Shown piece after piece: positions 21,568-32,281 of a stretch of DNA of 64,000 nucleotides; the stretch's first letter is position 1, and the number at the start of each line of letters is the position of its first letter. The notes under the pieces were generated by a model, which did not search any database, was not told the origin of the DNA, and saw only the letters and a list, made by a program, of their open reading frames with translations. The DNA comes from Epithemia pelagica (Eukaryota; Bacillariophyta; Bacillariophyceae; Surirellales; Surirellaceae): positions 1,550,001-1,614,000 of the forward strand of contig OX337233.1 in assembly GCA_946965045.2 (NCBI GenBank). Reading direction: 5' to 3'. The position numbers were made by a program, and so were the translations under genes.

Positions 21568-22340
21568 CCCCTCGTAGACATAGACACTCTGGCTAGAGAG
21601 ACATTGGAGAAAGCAAAGTTGGACAACGTGTTTGCTACGATGATAAACTAAATCTGCTTTTCTAGGGTCTAGATGAAAAAACGACCACTGCCATCGTTCG
21701 TCGTTTCCTTCTGCCAAAGGTCTCGCACTGTTCTCGGATAACAACTTCAAGGTCTTGTACTCCGCTTCTCTAAAAGGTAGCAATGGTATAGTTAGATCGA
21801 GTCTCTCCTACGGCTACTTTCATCAGGGTTATCGATCTCAACGAAATGACACACCAGGTCGCGTGGAAAAGTCGTTCGCCTATGAGTCACCTCCCCATCA
21901 CGTTTTCTCCTTACTTGTCCTTGACTTCGTTCATATTAGCCACCTTTTCTCCTTAGTATTGTCATGCCACCACACGACAATAAACGAGCGAGTTGCGAAA
22001 AAGTAGAGACGATGGAGGAAATGCAAATGGCTTCCTATATTAGCTAGAGTAGAATAGGGAGAGATAGGAGTGATAGATAGTAGCTACATGTACTACCGAT
22101 GACCGATGACTCAAACGCGAAAGGCGAAACGAATGAGAAGAGAACTAGGGAGAAGGTGTCACCGTTCACTTGATTTTCTTTTATCTGCAACTTGCGGTAA
22201 TTGACTCAAAATGTAGTAATCCTTCTACTACTCAGAGTATCGTCACGATATAACATTCTCCATTATCACACAGTAATACCTCTGATATGATCATACTAGG
22301 TACAGATTATTTCAATATGAGGAAAACATCGAGAGTCACG
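21568..22340. other. Intergenic, no gene seen
   Basis: Only short frames. The sequence is AT-rich toward 22200 and contains no repeat I recognise. Confidence 0.4.
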
Positions 22341-22420
22341 GATGTCGGAGGATTTGGTAGATGTCGGATGATGTCGGATGATGTCGGATGATGTCGGATG
22401 ATGTCGGAGGATGTCGGATG
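22341..22420. repeat. 10-bp tandem array, GATGTCGGAT unit
   Basis: Eight consecutive 10-bp units with single-base changes, in helical phase. See the inverted partner array at 22569-22650. Confidence 0.85.
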
Positions 22421-22568
22421 TTTTTATCGCCAAAAGAATATGTACTCTCCAGCAGTTGCATGTCTTCAAGATAAATCACAAGGTTAGTAGTCGCTGATTG
22501 ACGGTAGGCCCATCAACTGAATGAGTACCGCTGGATTTTGAGGCAAACCATGTTTGCGCGCGGGCCCG

Positions 22569-22650
22569 AAACGACATCAAACGACATCAAACAACATCAA
22601 ACAACATCAAACGACATACCTTTCGACATCGAACGACATACCTTTCGACA
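22569..22650. repeat. 10-bp tandem array, AACGACATCA unit (inverse of the 22341 array)
   Basis: About five 10-bp units followed by two 20-bp variants containing CGACAT. Its complement reads TGATGTCGTT, so it repeats the ATGTCG core of the 22341-22420 array in the opposite orientation. About 150 bp separates the two. Confidence 0.8.
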
Positions 22651-23449
22651 TTCCCGTTTGTTCCATACTGGAGAATGGTAAATCATATTCTATGGTATCA
22701 TAATACGTACTTTGCATTAATATCGATCCTTTGTTTTGGTTTCGTCCGTTGGGTATTCGGAATTCGGAGAGAATATGCGACTCACGTATAGTTACCGGAA
22801 GTTGCTGTTGTGAGCTTTTTGTGAGGAATAGCAGAAGTCCAATTTGCAAGTTTTTCCGTCGTATTAGCTGAGAGGAAAATCCTATACGTCATCGCCAAGA
22901 AAACCAGAAACAAAACACAAAATGTGATCGATTTCTGTTCCTCATTGTTGTCGCTACCTAAAGACGAACGCTCCCTCTTTTTCTTTGGTGTTCGACGCTC
23001 ATTTCCCCAACGATTTTAACCATGACGGTATTTTGGGTCAGAGGTTTCCGAAAGTTTCATGTCTCATTCGTGTCTCAATGTCTCATTTTCAATGTCGCGA
23101 CATAAAACGGTTTTGAATGCGACATCAAAGGTACATATGTGAATGTGTCCAGGTCGGAAGCATATCCTCTCCATCGGAAAGTACCAGACGTCATTTTTGT
23201 GCTTTTCACACTTCTCTGTGAGACCTGTTCTTCGTCAAGAAGTGAAGAATATTCATGTAACTACGAATATGAGAACGGCAGACAACAATTGGAGCTTGCA
23301 ACGAGAGAAAGCGTCGGGGAGCGGGGAGAGCAAAAAGAGAAAGGGCTGCAGGATCATAAAAATCAACGTGCACCCTCATCTTAGCGAATTACGAAAAGAA
23401 AGGTCGTCCAAGAACTTGTTGCTTTGTTTCGCAGCCACCGATAGAAACA
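22651..23449. other. Intergenic, more ATGTC/GACAT words
   Basis: No supported gene. Between 23056 and 23130 the words ATGTCTC and ATGTCGCGACAT recur, possibly related to the two 10-bp arrays. Confidence 0.35.
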
Positions 23450-23872
23450 ATGAGTACTGGATTGAAGCGCTCAATGCCTTGCGAGGATCTCCTCTCGCTC
23501 AGTCCCAACTATGAAAAAGCGTTGCTAGAAGCAGACAAGTTCTTGGACGACTCGGTTCGCAGTCTCCTTTCCAAACGAAGACGAGTGATGCCAGACGGCC
23601 ACAGCGCTCGGAATGACAACCCTGCCACAGCCGCACTTGAAGCCTCACTTCCCTTTGATCACGACTATGAAGATTCAGAAAGTTTCTTCGATCCAATCAA
23701 GATGTCTCTTCTTCAAGGAGGCTACACCAACGAATACGGACTTTTTCCATCAGAACTAAACCCGACTTTTTCATGCACAAATCATCACAAGAACATACCA
23801 CTTTCCTCAGTCCATGCTGTAAATGAGATGACTCTTGCCTTGTCCTACCTGTCCACTGCTTCAAAGGCATAA
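23450..23872 (+). CDS. Hypothetical small acidic protein, 140 aa
   Basis: ATG start, single open frame. I do not recognise it. The first third reads as an amphipathic helix region with a basic end (LLSLSPNYEKALLEADKFLDD, then SLLSKRRR, a possible nuclear signal). An acidic stretch (DHDYEDSESFFDP) and a polar tail follow. Composition and codon use look more protein-like than the neighbouring frames. It stands alone in a repeat-rich stretch between the LTR element and eRF3, so it could be a lineage-specific gene, or the last exon of a larger gene, since an overlapping frame runs upstream at 23143-23514. No membrane segment or signal peptide. Confidence 0.4.
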   Translation: MSTGLKRSMPCEDLLSLSPNYEKALLEADKFLDDSVRSLLSKRRRVMPDGHSARNDNPATAALEASLPFDHDYEDSESFFDPIKMSLLQGGYTNEYGLFPSELNPTFSCTNHHKNIPLSSVHAVNEMTLALSYLSTASKA

Positions 23873-25449
23873 GCCCTTCACCTCAAGCTCTTATTCTCTG
23901 CACATATTATTCAAGAGCATTGGGTGGGGTTCGTTTGAGTCCATTGTCTTCAGTCTTTTTGTACAAACTCGTCCTCCAAGCGATGAAACCTTTTCCTTTT
24001 TTGTAAATAATTTGGTTCCCTCATATGACTGAAGCACACAGTTTAGCATAATATATTATCTAAAGTACAGATGCTTTACTGGTCACTACATGTTAGTTTT
24101 GCATTTACTGTTTTAGAATGCGTTCATTTATGAGTTGCGCTCATGATCGATTGTGTTGGTGGTGCGCACTGATAAATCTGGGTTGTGTTGTGTGTCTTCG
24201 TTGTGTCGGGAAAGATCTCCCAACATCTGGTGCTGTTGTGGTCTTTGTCTGTGCCCTCCTCGTGGAGGTTGATTTGTGACCTCCACGTGGAAGTTATGAA
24301 ATATTCCTCGATAGCGTTTTATCTAAGAGTTTCCTGTATCAGTGTGGTTCCTTACGCTTCTTCCGAACGCTAAGAACCACTAAGAAATGACGAAACAGGG
24401 TGGACCATGGTGGAAGGCCGCATCCCGACCATTCGAAGTATTGCCGAGCTACATCCAGCGTTTGTGTGTACCTGGGCCTCCACTAGTGGGGAAACACTGC
24501 AACGCGTCTGTGACATGCACAATGACAGGCCGACTGTCGCGGTCTCTCATGACACAACGACATGGATGCAGTGATGGAACTGCCAAGTATGGCTTGTCGT
24601 CATCATGCCATCCTCCGTCACTGGGGCTGCCACCTTTCCTCCCATTCTACCTTCTAAACTGCACACCAATCGACGCGTCATTGTCGGCATGATTCATCAT
24701 ATCTACAGTTCCTATGTCTATCATGGTTTTGATCGAGGACATGGCAAAGTCTAGCGTCTCTCGTGTCAACCTGGACACCTTGATTTGGTTCCACTTTCAG
24801 CTGTGACCGTGGTGGATGCCGCCGATTTCGGGATGCTAGTGGGCTGTCGGGTGGGTTGCTGTCAGCACAGCAGCAATCGGCCACGGGGTGGTTATCACCA
24901 GTTCTCATTTGGGATCATCAAGTCTTTGTCAACGAGGAGGATCCTATTTGTGATGACGAGTCCGCACGGACCAATGTTACACCTAGACCTCTACTCGTAC
25001 CTAGGTAGTGGGCAAAGGGGTGGAGTTCCATGTGTCACGAAATTGCCGAAATGGTGCTGCTTATAAGCGGTGGTTGCTTGGGTCCGCATTTTACAAGCTT
25101 TTAGCACACTCGTAGTAATCTGTATCTAGTGCGGACGAGTGCCCATGTGACTTTTCTGACACTGTTGGGTACAAGTAAAGCTACGAGCGACAGAGTTAAA
25201 AAAGAATGGAGGTTGCATGACGAAAATAGTATTACGTACTGAGCCGACTTTGGGCGTACGTCGAGTGGTATACCCAGCCCTTCGTAGTACATCGGGAAGA
25301 ATCGGGAAACCTCGTCCTCTTAGCCCTCCAACTGAAACTGGAACACTTTCATTTTAATTTTTGATGTTTAATTCACCGGCTGATTGCCTTTTCTTTCAAG
25401 AGCTCTCCACTTGTTGGACCATTATCCTCCGGAATCTGTTAAAAATGAT
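23873..25449. other. Gene-poor stretch, possible decayed retroelement
   Basis: No intact gene. TGTTGG...CCCAACA (24154-24225) is LTR-like and is followed two bases later by TGGTGCTG, a place where a primer site would sit. Downstream (24400-25070) fragments of open frame in different phases suggest an old coding sequence broken by stops and shifts. No second LTR copy is in the window. Low confidence. Confidence 0.25.
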
Positions 25450-27306
25450 TTATTCTTTCTTCGGTGGAAGCTTTTGTACTTTCCCAATCGCCACAGTTTT
25501 CCCTTCCGTACGAAGAGTGAATCGGCCAAGGAACGGCATGTGATCAAACGTCTCCAGCGGTACGGTTTGTCCTAACGACAGCATCACAATTGCTCGCATC
25601 CCGACACTTGCAAATCGTGCACCCTTTACGACTTGACCACGCGCGTTAGTGGTTTCGAAGATTTTGGTCACCGTACACTCTTCTTCCGCAGTATGAGCAT
25701 GAAACATGCATTGGAATCCTGCAGTCATGACCTTCGTGTTCTCCGGCATATCTGCTATGGCAATCTGACAAATGACTTTGTCAACCGCTCTACATGGTGG
25801 ATCGGAACAAATAACAAAGCCTCGACGTAAATCTTCAATCTTGGCGCCGTTCAATTTGACCAAGACATTCTCACCCGGCCGTGCACTGGAAACGGGATCT
25901 TCATTTGCATAGACTTCATCGACCTTGTACTGTTTTCGTGTTGGCATGACCGTCAGTTTGACACCGGGACGTACAACGCCCGATTCAACTTTACCCATCG
26001 CGATGATACCACGGTCTGCGTATCGATCCAATATAGGAATACGAAGCGCTCCTGCGGGATTGCGATCCTTCAGATCCAGTGCATCCAGTAAGCTCAACAA
26101 GGTTGGATGTTCTGTATTGTTGTCGCCGCTGGTGTACATTTTCTTCCACCAGCTACACTCAGATTCCTTTACTTCCTCTTTGATGTTGGCTCCAGTTAAT
26201 CCGGAGATAGGGATAAATTTGACTTCCTTCTTGATAGTGAAGCCGCACTTTTTCAGAAAAGGACGAATTTTCGTGACAATGTCATCAAAGCGTTCTTTCT
26301 TCCATTGAACAGTAGGTTCGTCCATTTTGTTCACAACGACAATCAAATAGGAGACTCCTAGAGTCTTCGCCAACATGGCATGTTCTCTGGACTGACCACC
26401 TCGATCAAACCCAGCTTCGAACTCGCCTTTGCGTGCTGAAACAACCAAAATGCCTATGTCTGCTTGACTGGCACCTTGGATCATGTTAGGTACATAGTTC
26501 TTGTGCCCAGGTGCATCCAGGATAGTGTACCGCTTGAATGGTGTTTCAAAATGCGCCTTACCCACTTCCACGGTCTTCCCTTTTGCACGTTCTTCTTCAT
26601 TCGTGTCCATGATAAAGGCAAGAAACCATGACTCGCGATTTCGTTCTTTGGCTTCTCGTTCATACCGTTCAATCGTACGTTTGTCCACGTTGTCTGTCAA
26701 ATACAGAATGTTCCCCGACAGGGTGGACTTTCCAGCGTCGACGTGTCCAATAAAAACTAAATTCATATGTTCGCGAGGGTCACCTTCTTTCACTGGCTCT
26801 GATGGTGTCATTTCGGCTTCGGCCACAGCGACTTCCTCTTGCGCAGAGGGCTCCGTTGGCTCTACGGTTCCAGCTGTTGTAGTTACCAATGACGCTTCTT
26901 CGCTTTTTCCAGCAGGTGGCTTCTCGTCACTTTCAGCAAGATTCAGCTTGCTTTGAACTTCATCTGATACTCCTTCAGCATCCCAGCTGTCTCCGGCATC
27001 CATCAAGGCGGACACCTGAGGGTACTGTGCAAGCTGATCGGGATCGTTGATCAGTTTCAATGCTCGTTCACGATCTCCCTCCGTAATTTCCATAACTACT
27101 TTCCAAAGAGGATCTGATTCATCGATATCTGACACCGCACTTCCCGAGGATGACAACTGTGATGTAGCTGGAGTCGCCACAGGAGGGTTTTGTGCAGCAG
27201 GTTCAGGCGCCGATGCAGGTGCAGTTGATGCAGCGGAAAATCCGCCACCTGGCGTCCACGCGGCTGCTGTAGCCGACGGCTTCCAGGCAGAAGCGTTAGG
27301 ATTCAT
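25450..27306 (-). CDS. GSPT1/SUP35: Eukaryotic translation termination factor eRF3
   Basis: 618 residues, one exon, ATG start. eRF3 is the GTPase that works with eRF1 to release peptides at stop codons. The N-terminus begins MNPNASAWKPSA, a PAM2-like motif that in other eRF3 proteins binds the MLLE domain of poly(A)-binding protein. A disordered Ala/Pro/Ser/Glu-rich region runs to about residue 175. The GTPase domain has G1 GHVDAGKST (about 188), G3 DAPGH, G4 NKMD and G5-like ISGLTG. Two beta-barrel domains follow, with the eRF3-type PPCRAVDKVICQIAI and GFQCMFHAHTAEEECTVTKI. EF-1 alpha and Hbs1 are excluded by the N-terminal extension with PAM2 and by the C-domain sequence. No prion-like Gln/Asn region is present. 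It lies 420 bases downstream of, and on the same strand as, the WNK gene. Confidence 0.93.
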   Translation of the reverse strand: MNPNASAWKPSATAAAWTPGGGFSAASTAPASAPEPAAQNPPVATPATSQLSSSGSAVSDIDESDPLWKVVMEITEGDRERALKLINDPDQLAQYPQVSALMDAGDSWDAEGVSDEVQSKLNLAESDEKPPAGKSEEASLVTTTAGTVEPTEPSAQEEVAVAEAEMTPSEPVKEGDPREHMNLVFIGHVDAGKSTLSGNILYLTDNVDKRTIERYEREAKERNRESWFLAFIMDTNEEERAKGKTVEVGKAHFETPFKRYTILDAPGHKNYVPNMIQGASQADIGILVVSARKGEFEAGFDRGGQSREHAMLAKTLGVSYLIVVVNKMDEPTVQWKKERFDDIVTKIRPFLKKCGFTIKKEVKFIPISGLTGANIKEEVKESECSWWKKMYTSGDNNTEHPTLLSLLDALDLKDRNPAGALRIPILDRYADRGIIAMGKVESGVVRPGVKLTVMPTRKQYKVDEVYANEDPVSSARPGENVLVKLNGAKIEDLRRGFVICSDPPCRAVDKVICQIAIADMPENTKVMTAGFQCMFHAHTAEEECTVTKIFETTNARGQVVKGARFASVGMRAIVMLSLGQTVPLETFDHMPFLGRFTLRTEGKTVAIGKVQKLPPKKE

Positions 27307-27724
27307 CGTTCACTTGCGTTCTACGATAGCTCTCTAATATCAGAAATGGGTTTTCCCGCCGCTGATGTGTTGTTTTGGTGTCTATTGCGTTTCTCCATTG
27401 ACTGAGCGCGCCAGCGCCGTTCATCATTTGCGGGTTTGCGGTTTTCGGGCGGAGGGCGACTGACAGGCGGTAACTGAAGCTGAATGGGTAAGGTGCAATA
27501 GAACACCCCAGTCTCTTGTTGTGCACTTGGAAGACTCATTTTAGTTGTCAAAACTATAACAGTCAATGCTCTATGTGAGGTGAAACGGAAAACTTGTCTC
27601 GAGCTATAAGATCTATAGAACGTTCTTCATAGGCAGCAGTCCCTTCTTCTCTAGGATTGAAACTGTCACACAACTATAAGCTCAAGCGCACACATTAGAC
27701 CAATACTGTCAGAGCCTGTTTATG
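27307..27724. promoter_or_regulatory. eRF3 promoter / WNK 3' flank
   Basis: 418 bases between the WNK stop and the eRF3 ATG. It must hold the eRF3 promoter and the WNK 3' end. No distinct motif is seen. Confidence 0.4.
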
Positions 27725-30700
27725 TCATTGAGTTTGTTGCTGTTGCTGTTGCTGCTCCTGTTGTTGTTGCTGCAGAGAATCAGGTGGTACTGCAGAACTC
27801 GAGGAAGTTACAGACATATTACGTTGAGATGAGCCCACCGTTGGTATACTGGTTTGTTCAAGCTGATCGGGTGCCGACAACGATGTTAAACTGGCGCTAC
27901 CTCCCAGTTCCATTGGTATATTTTCTTCAATTTCAGATTCAGCGGAGTTCGGCGCATTCATTTGCTGAGCAAGCATCTCGCGTTTTTTGTCCCATTCTTT
28001 CTGAAGAAGTTCAATTCTTTTCATCTGCTGCTCCTCCTCAAGAGCACGCCTCTTTTCAAAGGCGGCTCGCTCCTTCTCATGTTTTTCAAGAAATTTCTGG
28101 TGCTGCGCTTCCTTCTCGGTTTGGCTACGTTCAAGGTTCTCCATTCTACTGTCGAAAACTTTCTTGGCAATCTTCAAGTTCTTCTGGTAATCTTCCTCAA
28201 GCTTCCGAAGCTGTTCTCTCACTTCATCATTCATCTCATCACCACTAACCAGTGAGGCTTCTTCTTTGCGAGACGCAGGCGACATAGCGTCAAGATCAGT
28301 GCTGAGAACATCACCTTGCACCGAGGCCTCGTTCTCACCAACGAGAGACGAAGGTGGTCGAGGCGGAAGGGCGTACGAACTGGGAACAGGAGTACTGGGC
28401 GCTTCGACATGGGTCGTGTTGGAGCTTGAAGATGAAACATTGGCTGGTGCTTGGCCTGGAGTCTGTCTATTTGATCCTTGAGACCCAGCTGTTGTTGAAG
28501 GCGCGATCGAATCTACCACATTGTCCGGAAAAGTTTGTGTTTGGAATTCTCGCGAATCGGACAAGCTACCTGAATGACCTTGCGGTTGAAGACGGGAGTG
28601 CGGAATATCAGCCGCTGATTTAGTAGGAATACTCCGATGGTCCACTGATCCTTCCACATTGGATGGAACACCCTGAGGATGACCACCTGTGTCTGGGAGG
28701 GAATGAAGTTGGGAGTGTTGAGCCTGTGACATTTGTCCGTCAGAAGTTCCTTGGTAAGAAGGAGCCTGAGAGGACGGCGCTTGATTCACCACTTCGGTTG
28801 ATGCATCGGAAACAGTAAGTTGAAACACTTTTTGTGCGTTGTTGAAAGCGGCATGTTGGGTGTTTACGGCTGAAGGATTAGACATCGCCGGTGTCTCTGC
28901 TGTAACACTGGATTGTTCATTTTGTGGTTGCGAAGGATGCCGCGACACTGGATTTGGACTAGGAGCTACAACCGGCAACTGTCGATCAGGGATGGACTGA
29001 CTGACATTCCCATCAGTACGACTGTTCGAAGGACCGTCTTGACTCAAAAGGCTACTATTTTGGGTCAGGGCCAAATTGTCTGCTGCGTTTGGAGCGACCG
29101 ACCCTACAGAGGTTGTACCATTTTCAGGATCGTTTGTGCTCCCGATAGAAGACCCAATAGGCTGGGTGATGGATTGTTCATCTTTGCTCTTCATTCTCGC
29201 GCTATACTTGTCCTGTTTCATTCTTGCAGCACATGCCAATCCACTTATTGTTTCACTGATTTCAAGGACAGCATCTTGGGGAATATCAAGTTCTTGTACC
29301 ATTTCCTTAGCAACTTGAACAGCGTCATCTTCAACAAGATGAAACTCGAACTGAACGTTTTGTGTCTGACCTTCGACAGGAAGCGTAACGACCAACTTCA
29401 AGATGTCGTCCGCGTATGGTCGAACGTCGGGACCTTCGTGCTCAATTACAGCCGCTGCTACGAGGTAGTGCCTCTGTTTGTTATCATCTCCCTGAGAAGT
29501 TCCCACGTCAGGTCCAGACGGGGCGCTTGTATGTGATGGTGGTCCAGCACTTACGGTACTACTATCAGGAATTTCAGCATGGGCTCCGTCAGACGCTTGC
29601 ACAGGGGGAAGAACTGTTTCGTGTTGGGCCGCGTAAACAGAGGGAACAGGAACATTCTGATCCACTGATGTTGCCGACGAAGGAGCGTGCTGATCATCAT
29701 CATCTTCATGCAAAACCTGATCGCGGCCCATCAGAACCTTAACCTTTTTCATGTTGGTTTCACTTTCAGGCATTTCATCAAAATGGTCATTTCCATCGAC
29801 GTCATCATCGCACGAACTTTCCTGTTGTTGCCTTCCAGATGGATGTCCTGATGATGGATTGGACAAGCCATTAGTCCCTTGCGAAGGGACATGTTGGAGC
29901 GGCTGAGACGACGAAGTTGAAACTTTACCCGACTCATGTTTCCGTCTGGGAATTGAAGAACCATTTGCATTTTCCGGAGTTTCAGCGATCGTCCTTTCAC
30001 GAAGTGGTTTTTCGACAACAACTTCATCGTCATCATTTGCTCTCTTCATAAGAAAAGGATGCTTCAACAATTCGGCTGCCGAAGGTCTTACAAATATACC
30101 ATTCTCGTCCTTAAAACCCATGCAATATTCCACGAACTCGCGTGCATGGCGACTCTGCAATCGAGATAAGATCTCAGGAGGTTCTCCTGCAGAGACCTTT
30201 TTATAAATCTGAGCGGGGTTGTTACATTCTGAATACGGAATTTCTTTCGTGAAAATCTCAAGCATACACATTCCAAACGCATAGATGTCAACTTTCTCAT
30301 CATACGGGCGATCATCGTACATGTCAGGAGCCATGAATTCAGGTGTTCCAAGCACGCTGAGCTTTCTCCCGTTTCGATGAACCGTACTGAGACCAAGGTC
30401 TCCAATCCGGAGATCTCCTGATGTCCCGTTGATGAATATGTTGTCACACTTGAGATCGCGATGTATAACTGGTGGGTCTTGCGAGTGAAGATATTCCAGT
30501 CCATTTAAAATCTGCACGGCCCATCGTTTCGCTATCTTCCACCTTATCACTTGCACTTTGTCAATGAAGCTTTTGAGGGTTCCAGAAGACAGAATCTCAG
30601 TGACAAAGTTTACTTCTTGTCGTTCTCTGTTCACCCATGAACCATGGAAACTGATAATGTTTGCGTGATGTAGTCTCTCGAGCAATCTGACCTCGTTCAC

Positions 30701-31495
30701 TATCCTGTTTCTCTCTGTTTTTGGTACACCGGAGAGAGTCACGACATTCCAAGCAACCTCAATTCCTTCTTGTGTATCATATGCTCGATAAACATCTTTC
30801 GATGCCCCACTTCCAAGTTTTTCCATGAAACGGACATATCTACCTCCTGGAGATCTTTCCACGATAGCGTTCTGCACAGCAGGACTCCGTATGTAATCAT
30901 CCAGTGTATCTCCTGAATCTTGATCCATAAGTGCGGAAACGGCCTGTACTTTCTGTTGAGTAGGTGGCGAAGCTATTAATGAGTCTCCCGAGACCGAAAT
31001 AGGCTGTGTCTGCGCAGCTCCTTCTTGTGTAGGATCCGGAGATGCTGCCATAGACTGAATGGACTGAGAGTCTGTAGCGACATTGTTCGACACTGGATGA
31101 GCGTTATCTGGAGTTTCTACAGGTATTTGTCGATCTGCGGAAGGTATATGACTAGTCTCGGTTGAAACAATGCCATTGCTGTGGTGAGCATCCGAAGGCT
31201 CACCGTCCAGGATGACTTGGTCTGGAACAGCCGTATCCGCGAAAGACATGGCATGACCAGCGGAATTCAAGGAGGGTGGGTTCACTGCACCGCCAATTGA
31301 GGCATGATCAGTTATGGCGGAGATCACTGATCCATCAGGCAGAATCCCCCCATGGTTTTGAGGACTTGGTTCAGTGGTGGAGATGGTACTGAAGTCGACA
31401 TCTGCAGTTGTACTTTCGACCACCACGCCTTTGGGTGCATCTCTGCTAATGACCAGTTCGTCGCTGTGCGGATTCTTCTCACCAGAGCTTGTCAT
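27725..31495 (-). CDS. WNK: WNK-type Ser/Thr kinase with PF2-like domain
   Basis: 1256 residues from the ATG at 31495 (the open frame continues to a TTG at 31504). WNK kinases sense chloride and osmotic state. The kinase domain (about 212-480) shows the WNK hallmark: the usual beta-3 lysine is missing (EVAWNVV), and a lysine sits in the glycine loop (GSGASKDVYRA) instead. Other motifs are intact: catalytic loop HRDLKCDN, GDLGLS in place of DFG (also WNK-like), and GTPEFMAPDMY. A PF2 (OSR1-C-like) domain follows (about 671-760: PYADDILKLVVTLPVEG, then FEFHLVEDDAVQVAKEMV). The long Ser/Pro/Gln-rich remainder is disordered. A coiled coil lies at about 1082-1190 (REQLRKLEEDYQKNLK, then EKHEKERAAFEKRRALEEE), and a poly-Gln tail closes the protein. 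Single exon. Family assignment is firm; the physiological role in algae is inferred. Confidence 0.92.
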   Translation of the reverse strand: MTSSGEKNPHSDELVISRDAPKGVVVESTTADVDFSTISTTEPSPQNHGGILPDGSVISAITDHASIGGAVNPPSLNSAGHAMSFADTAVPDQVILDGEPSDAHHSNGIVSTETSHIPSADRQIPVETPDNAHPVSNNVATDSQSIQSMAASPDPTQEGAAQTQPISVSGDSLIASPPTQQKVQAVSALMDQDSGDTLDDYIRSPAVQNAIVERSPGGRYVRFMEKLGSGASKDVYRAYDTQEGIEVAWNVVTLSGVPKTERNRIVNEVRLLERLHHANIISFHGSWVNRERQEVNFVTEILSSGTLKSFIDKVQVIRWKIAKRWAVQILNGLEYLHSQDPPVIHRDLKCDNIFINGTSGDLRIGDLGLSTVHRNGRKLSVLGTPEFMAPDMYDDRPYDEKVDIYAFGMCMLEIFTKEIPYSECNNPAQIYKKVSAGEPPEILSRLQSRHAREFVEYCMGFKDENGIFVRPSAAELLKHPFLMKRANDDDEVVVEKPLRERTIAETPENANGSSIPRRKHESGKVSTSSSQPLQHVPSQGTNGLSNPSSGHPSGRQQQESSCDDDVDGNDHFDEMPESETNMKKVKVLMGRDQVLHEDDDDQHAPSSATSVDQNVPVPSVYAAQHETVLPPVQASDGAHAEIPDSSTVSAGPPSHTSAPSGPDVGTSQGDDNKQRHYLVAAAVIEHEGPDVRPYADDILKLVVTLPVEGQTQNVQFEFHLVEDDAVQVAKEMVQELDIPQDAVLEISETISGLACAARMKQDKYSARMKSKDEQSITQPIGSSIGSTNDPENGTTSVGSVAPNAADNLALTQNSSLLSQDGPSNSRTDGNVSQSIPDRQLPVVAPSPNPVSRHPSQPQNEQSSVTAETPAMSNPSAVNTQHAAFNNAQKVFQLTVSDASTEVVNQAPSSQAPSYQGTSDGQMSQAQHSQLHSLPDTGGHPQGVPSNVEGSVDHRSIPTKSAADIPHSRLQPQGHSGSLSDSREFQTQTFPDNVVDSIAPSTTAGSQGSNRQTPGQAPANVSSSSSNTTHVEAPSTPVPSSYALPPRPPSSLVGENEASVQGDVLSTDLDAMSPASRKEEASLVSGDEMNDEVREQLRKLEEDYQKNLKIAKKVFDSRMENLERSQTEKEAQHQKFLEKHEKERAAFEKRRALEEEQQMKRIELLQKEWDKKREMLAQQMNAPNSAESEIEENIPMELGGSASLTSLSAPDQLEQTSIPTVGSSQRNMSVTSSSSAVPPDSLQQQQQEQQQQQQQTQ

Positions 31496-31504
31496 CGAAA
31501 CCAA

Positions 31505-32281
31505 ATAATCACCAGTCTGATGTTCGGATGGTCACAAGCTCGGTAAGGCTCGAGGGTCTTACACCTCGCTGTAAGACTGAGGCAAGCAGATTGATCCAAT
31601 TTTTGCCACTCAATACCACGCAACTTCAATCCTTTCCAGCTCAACAGCAAACACAAAATACAAGGAGACGCTTCTTCTGGCAAACCTGGAGATTACTCTC
31701 TTCACTTCCAGCCTTCGAGTAAACGCTGTCTTGTCCATCAAGGAAAAAGCGAAACACAGCAGCACACCAGAGGCATTGTACTTTGTAACCTACATTGGTA
31801 CATCATCGGCAATACTCTTACTGAATATCACGCATGCATGGTGCTTTGAGCGCCGGAGTTGTCGGGTATCGCGAGTCGCGAGTATGCGGTACCCGGATTC
31901 TTCAGACACAGATCCCGTGATTCTAATACTCGTACAATATTTATTATTTGACAACCCAGCATGAGCCTCAGAAAATGCGTTCGTAGTCATTTTATGAAGA
32001 AAGCGTGCAGAGTGCTGTGCTGAGACATTGCTGAGATGATCCATAGACCACTTCCCACTTCCCAATTCCCAATTCCCAAAGAGGCAGCTCACCAAGAAAA
32101 ACGCAACCAAACGGAACCGTTCGACGACGACCAAAACCCAGAGACAAAAGACAATTCCGACCATAAGAGTCTATCTTTGAGGTACACGTGGGACGAACTT
32201 CCCATAGTAGTGATCGCCAAACAATTTGACAACGATAGCTCAAGGTGTTGATCAAGAGTCAAGAGCGTAGGCGAATTCTCA
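31505..32281. promoter_or_regulatory. Head-to-head promoter region, WNK (-) and SH3-like gene (+)
   Basis: About 790 bases between two divergent starts. Contains a short direct repeat of 'cccacttcccaattcccaattccc' type near 32048. No gene supported. Confidence 0.4.

Noticed and set aside
22341-22420. CRISPR-like array
   Set aside because: The 10-bp units are contiguous with no spacers and the context is eukaryotic.
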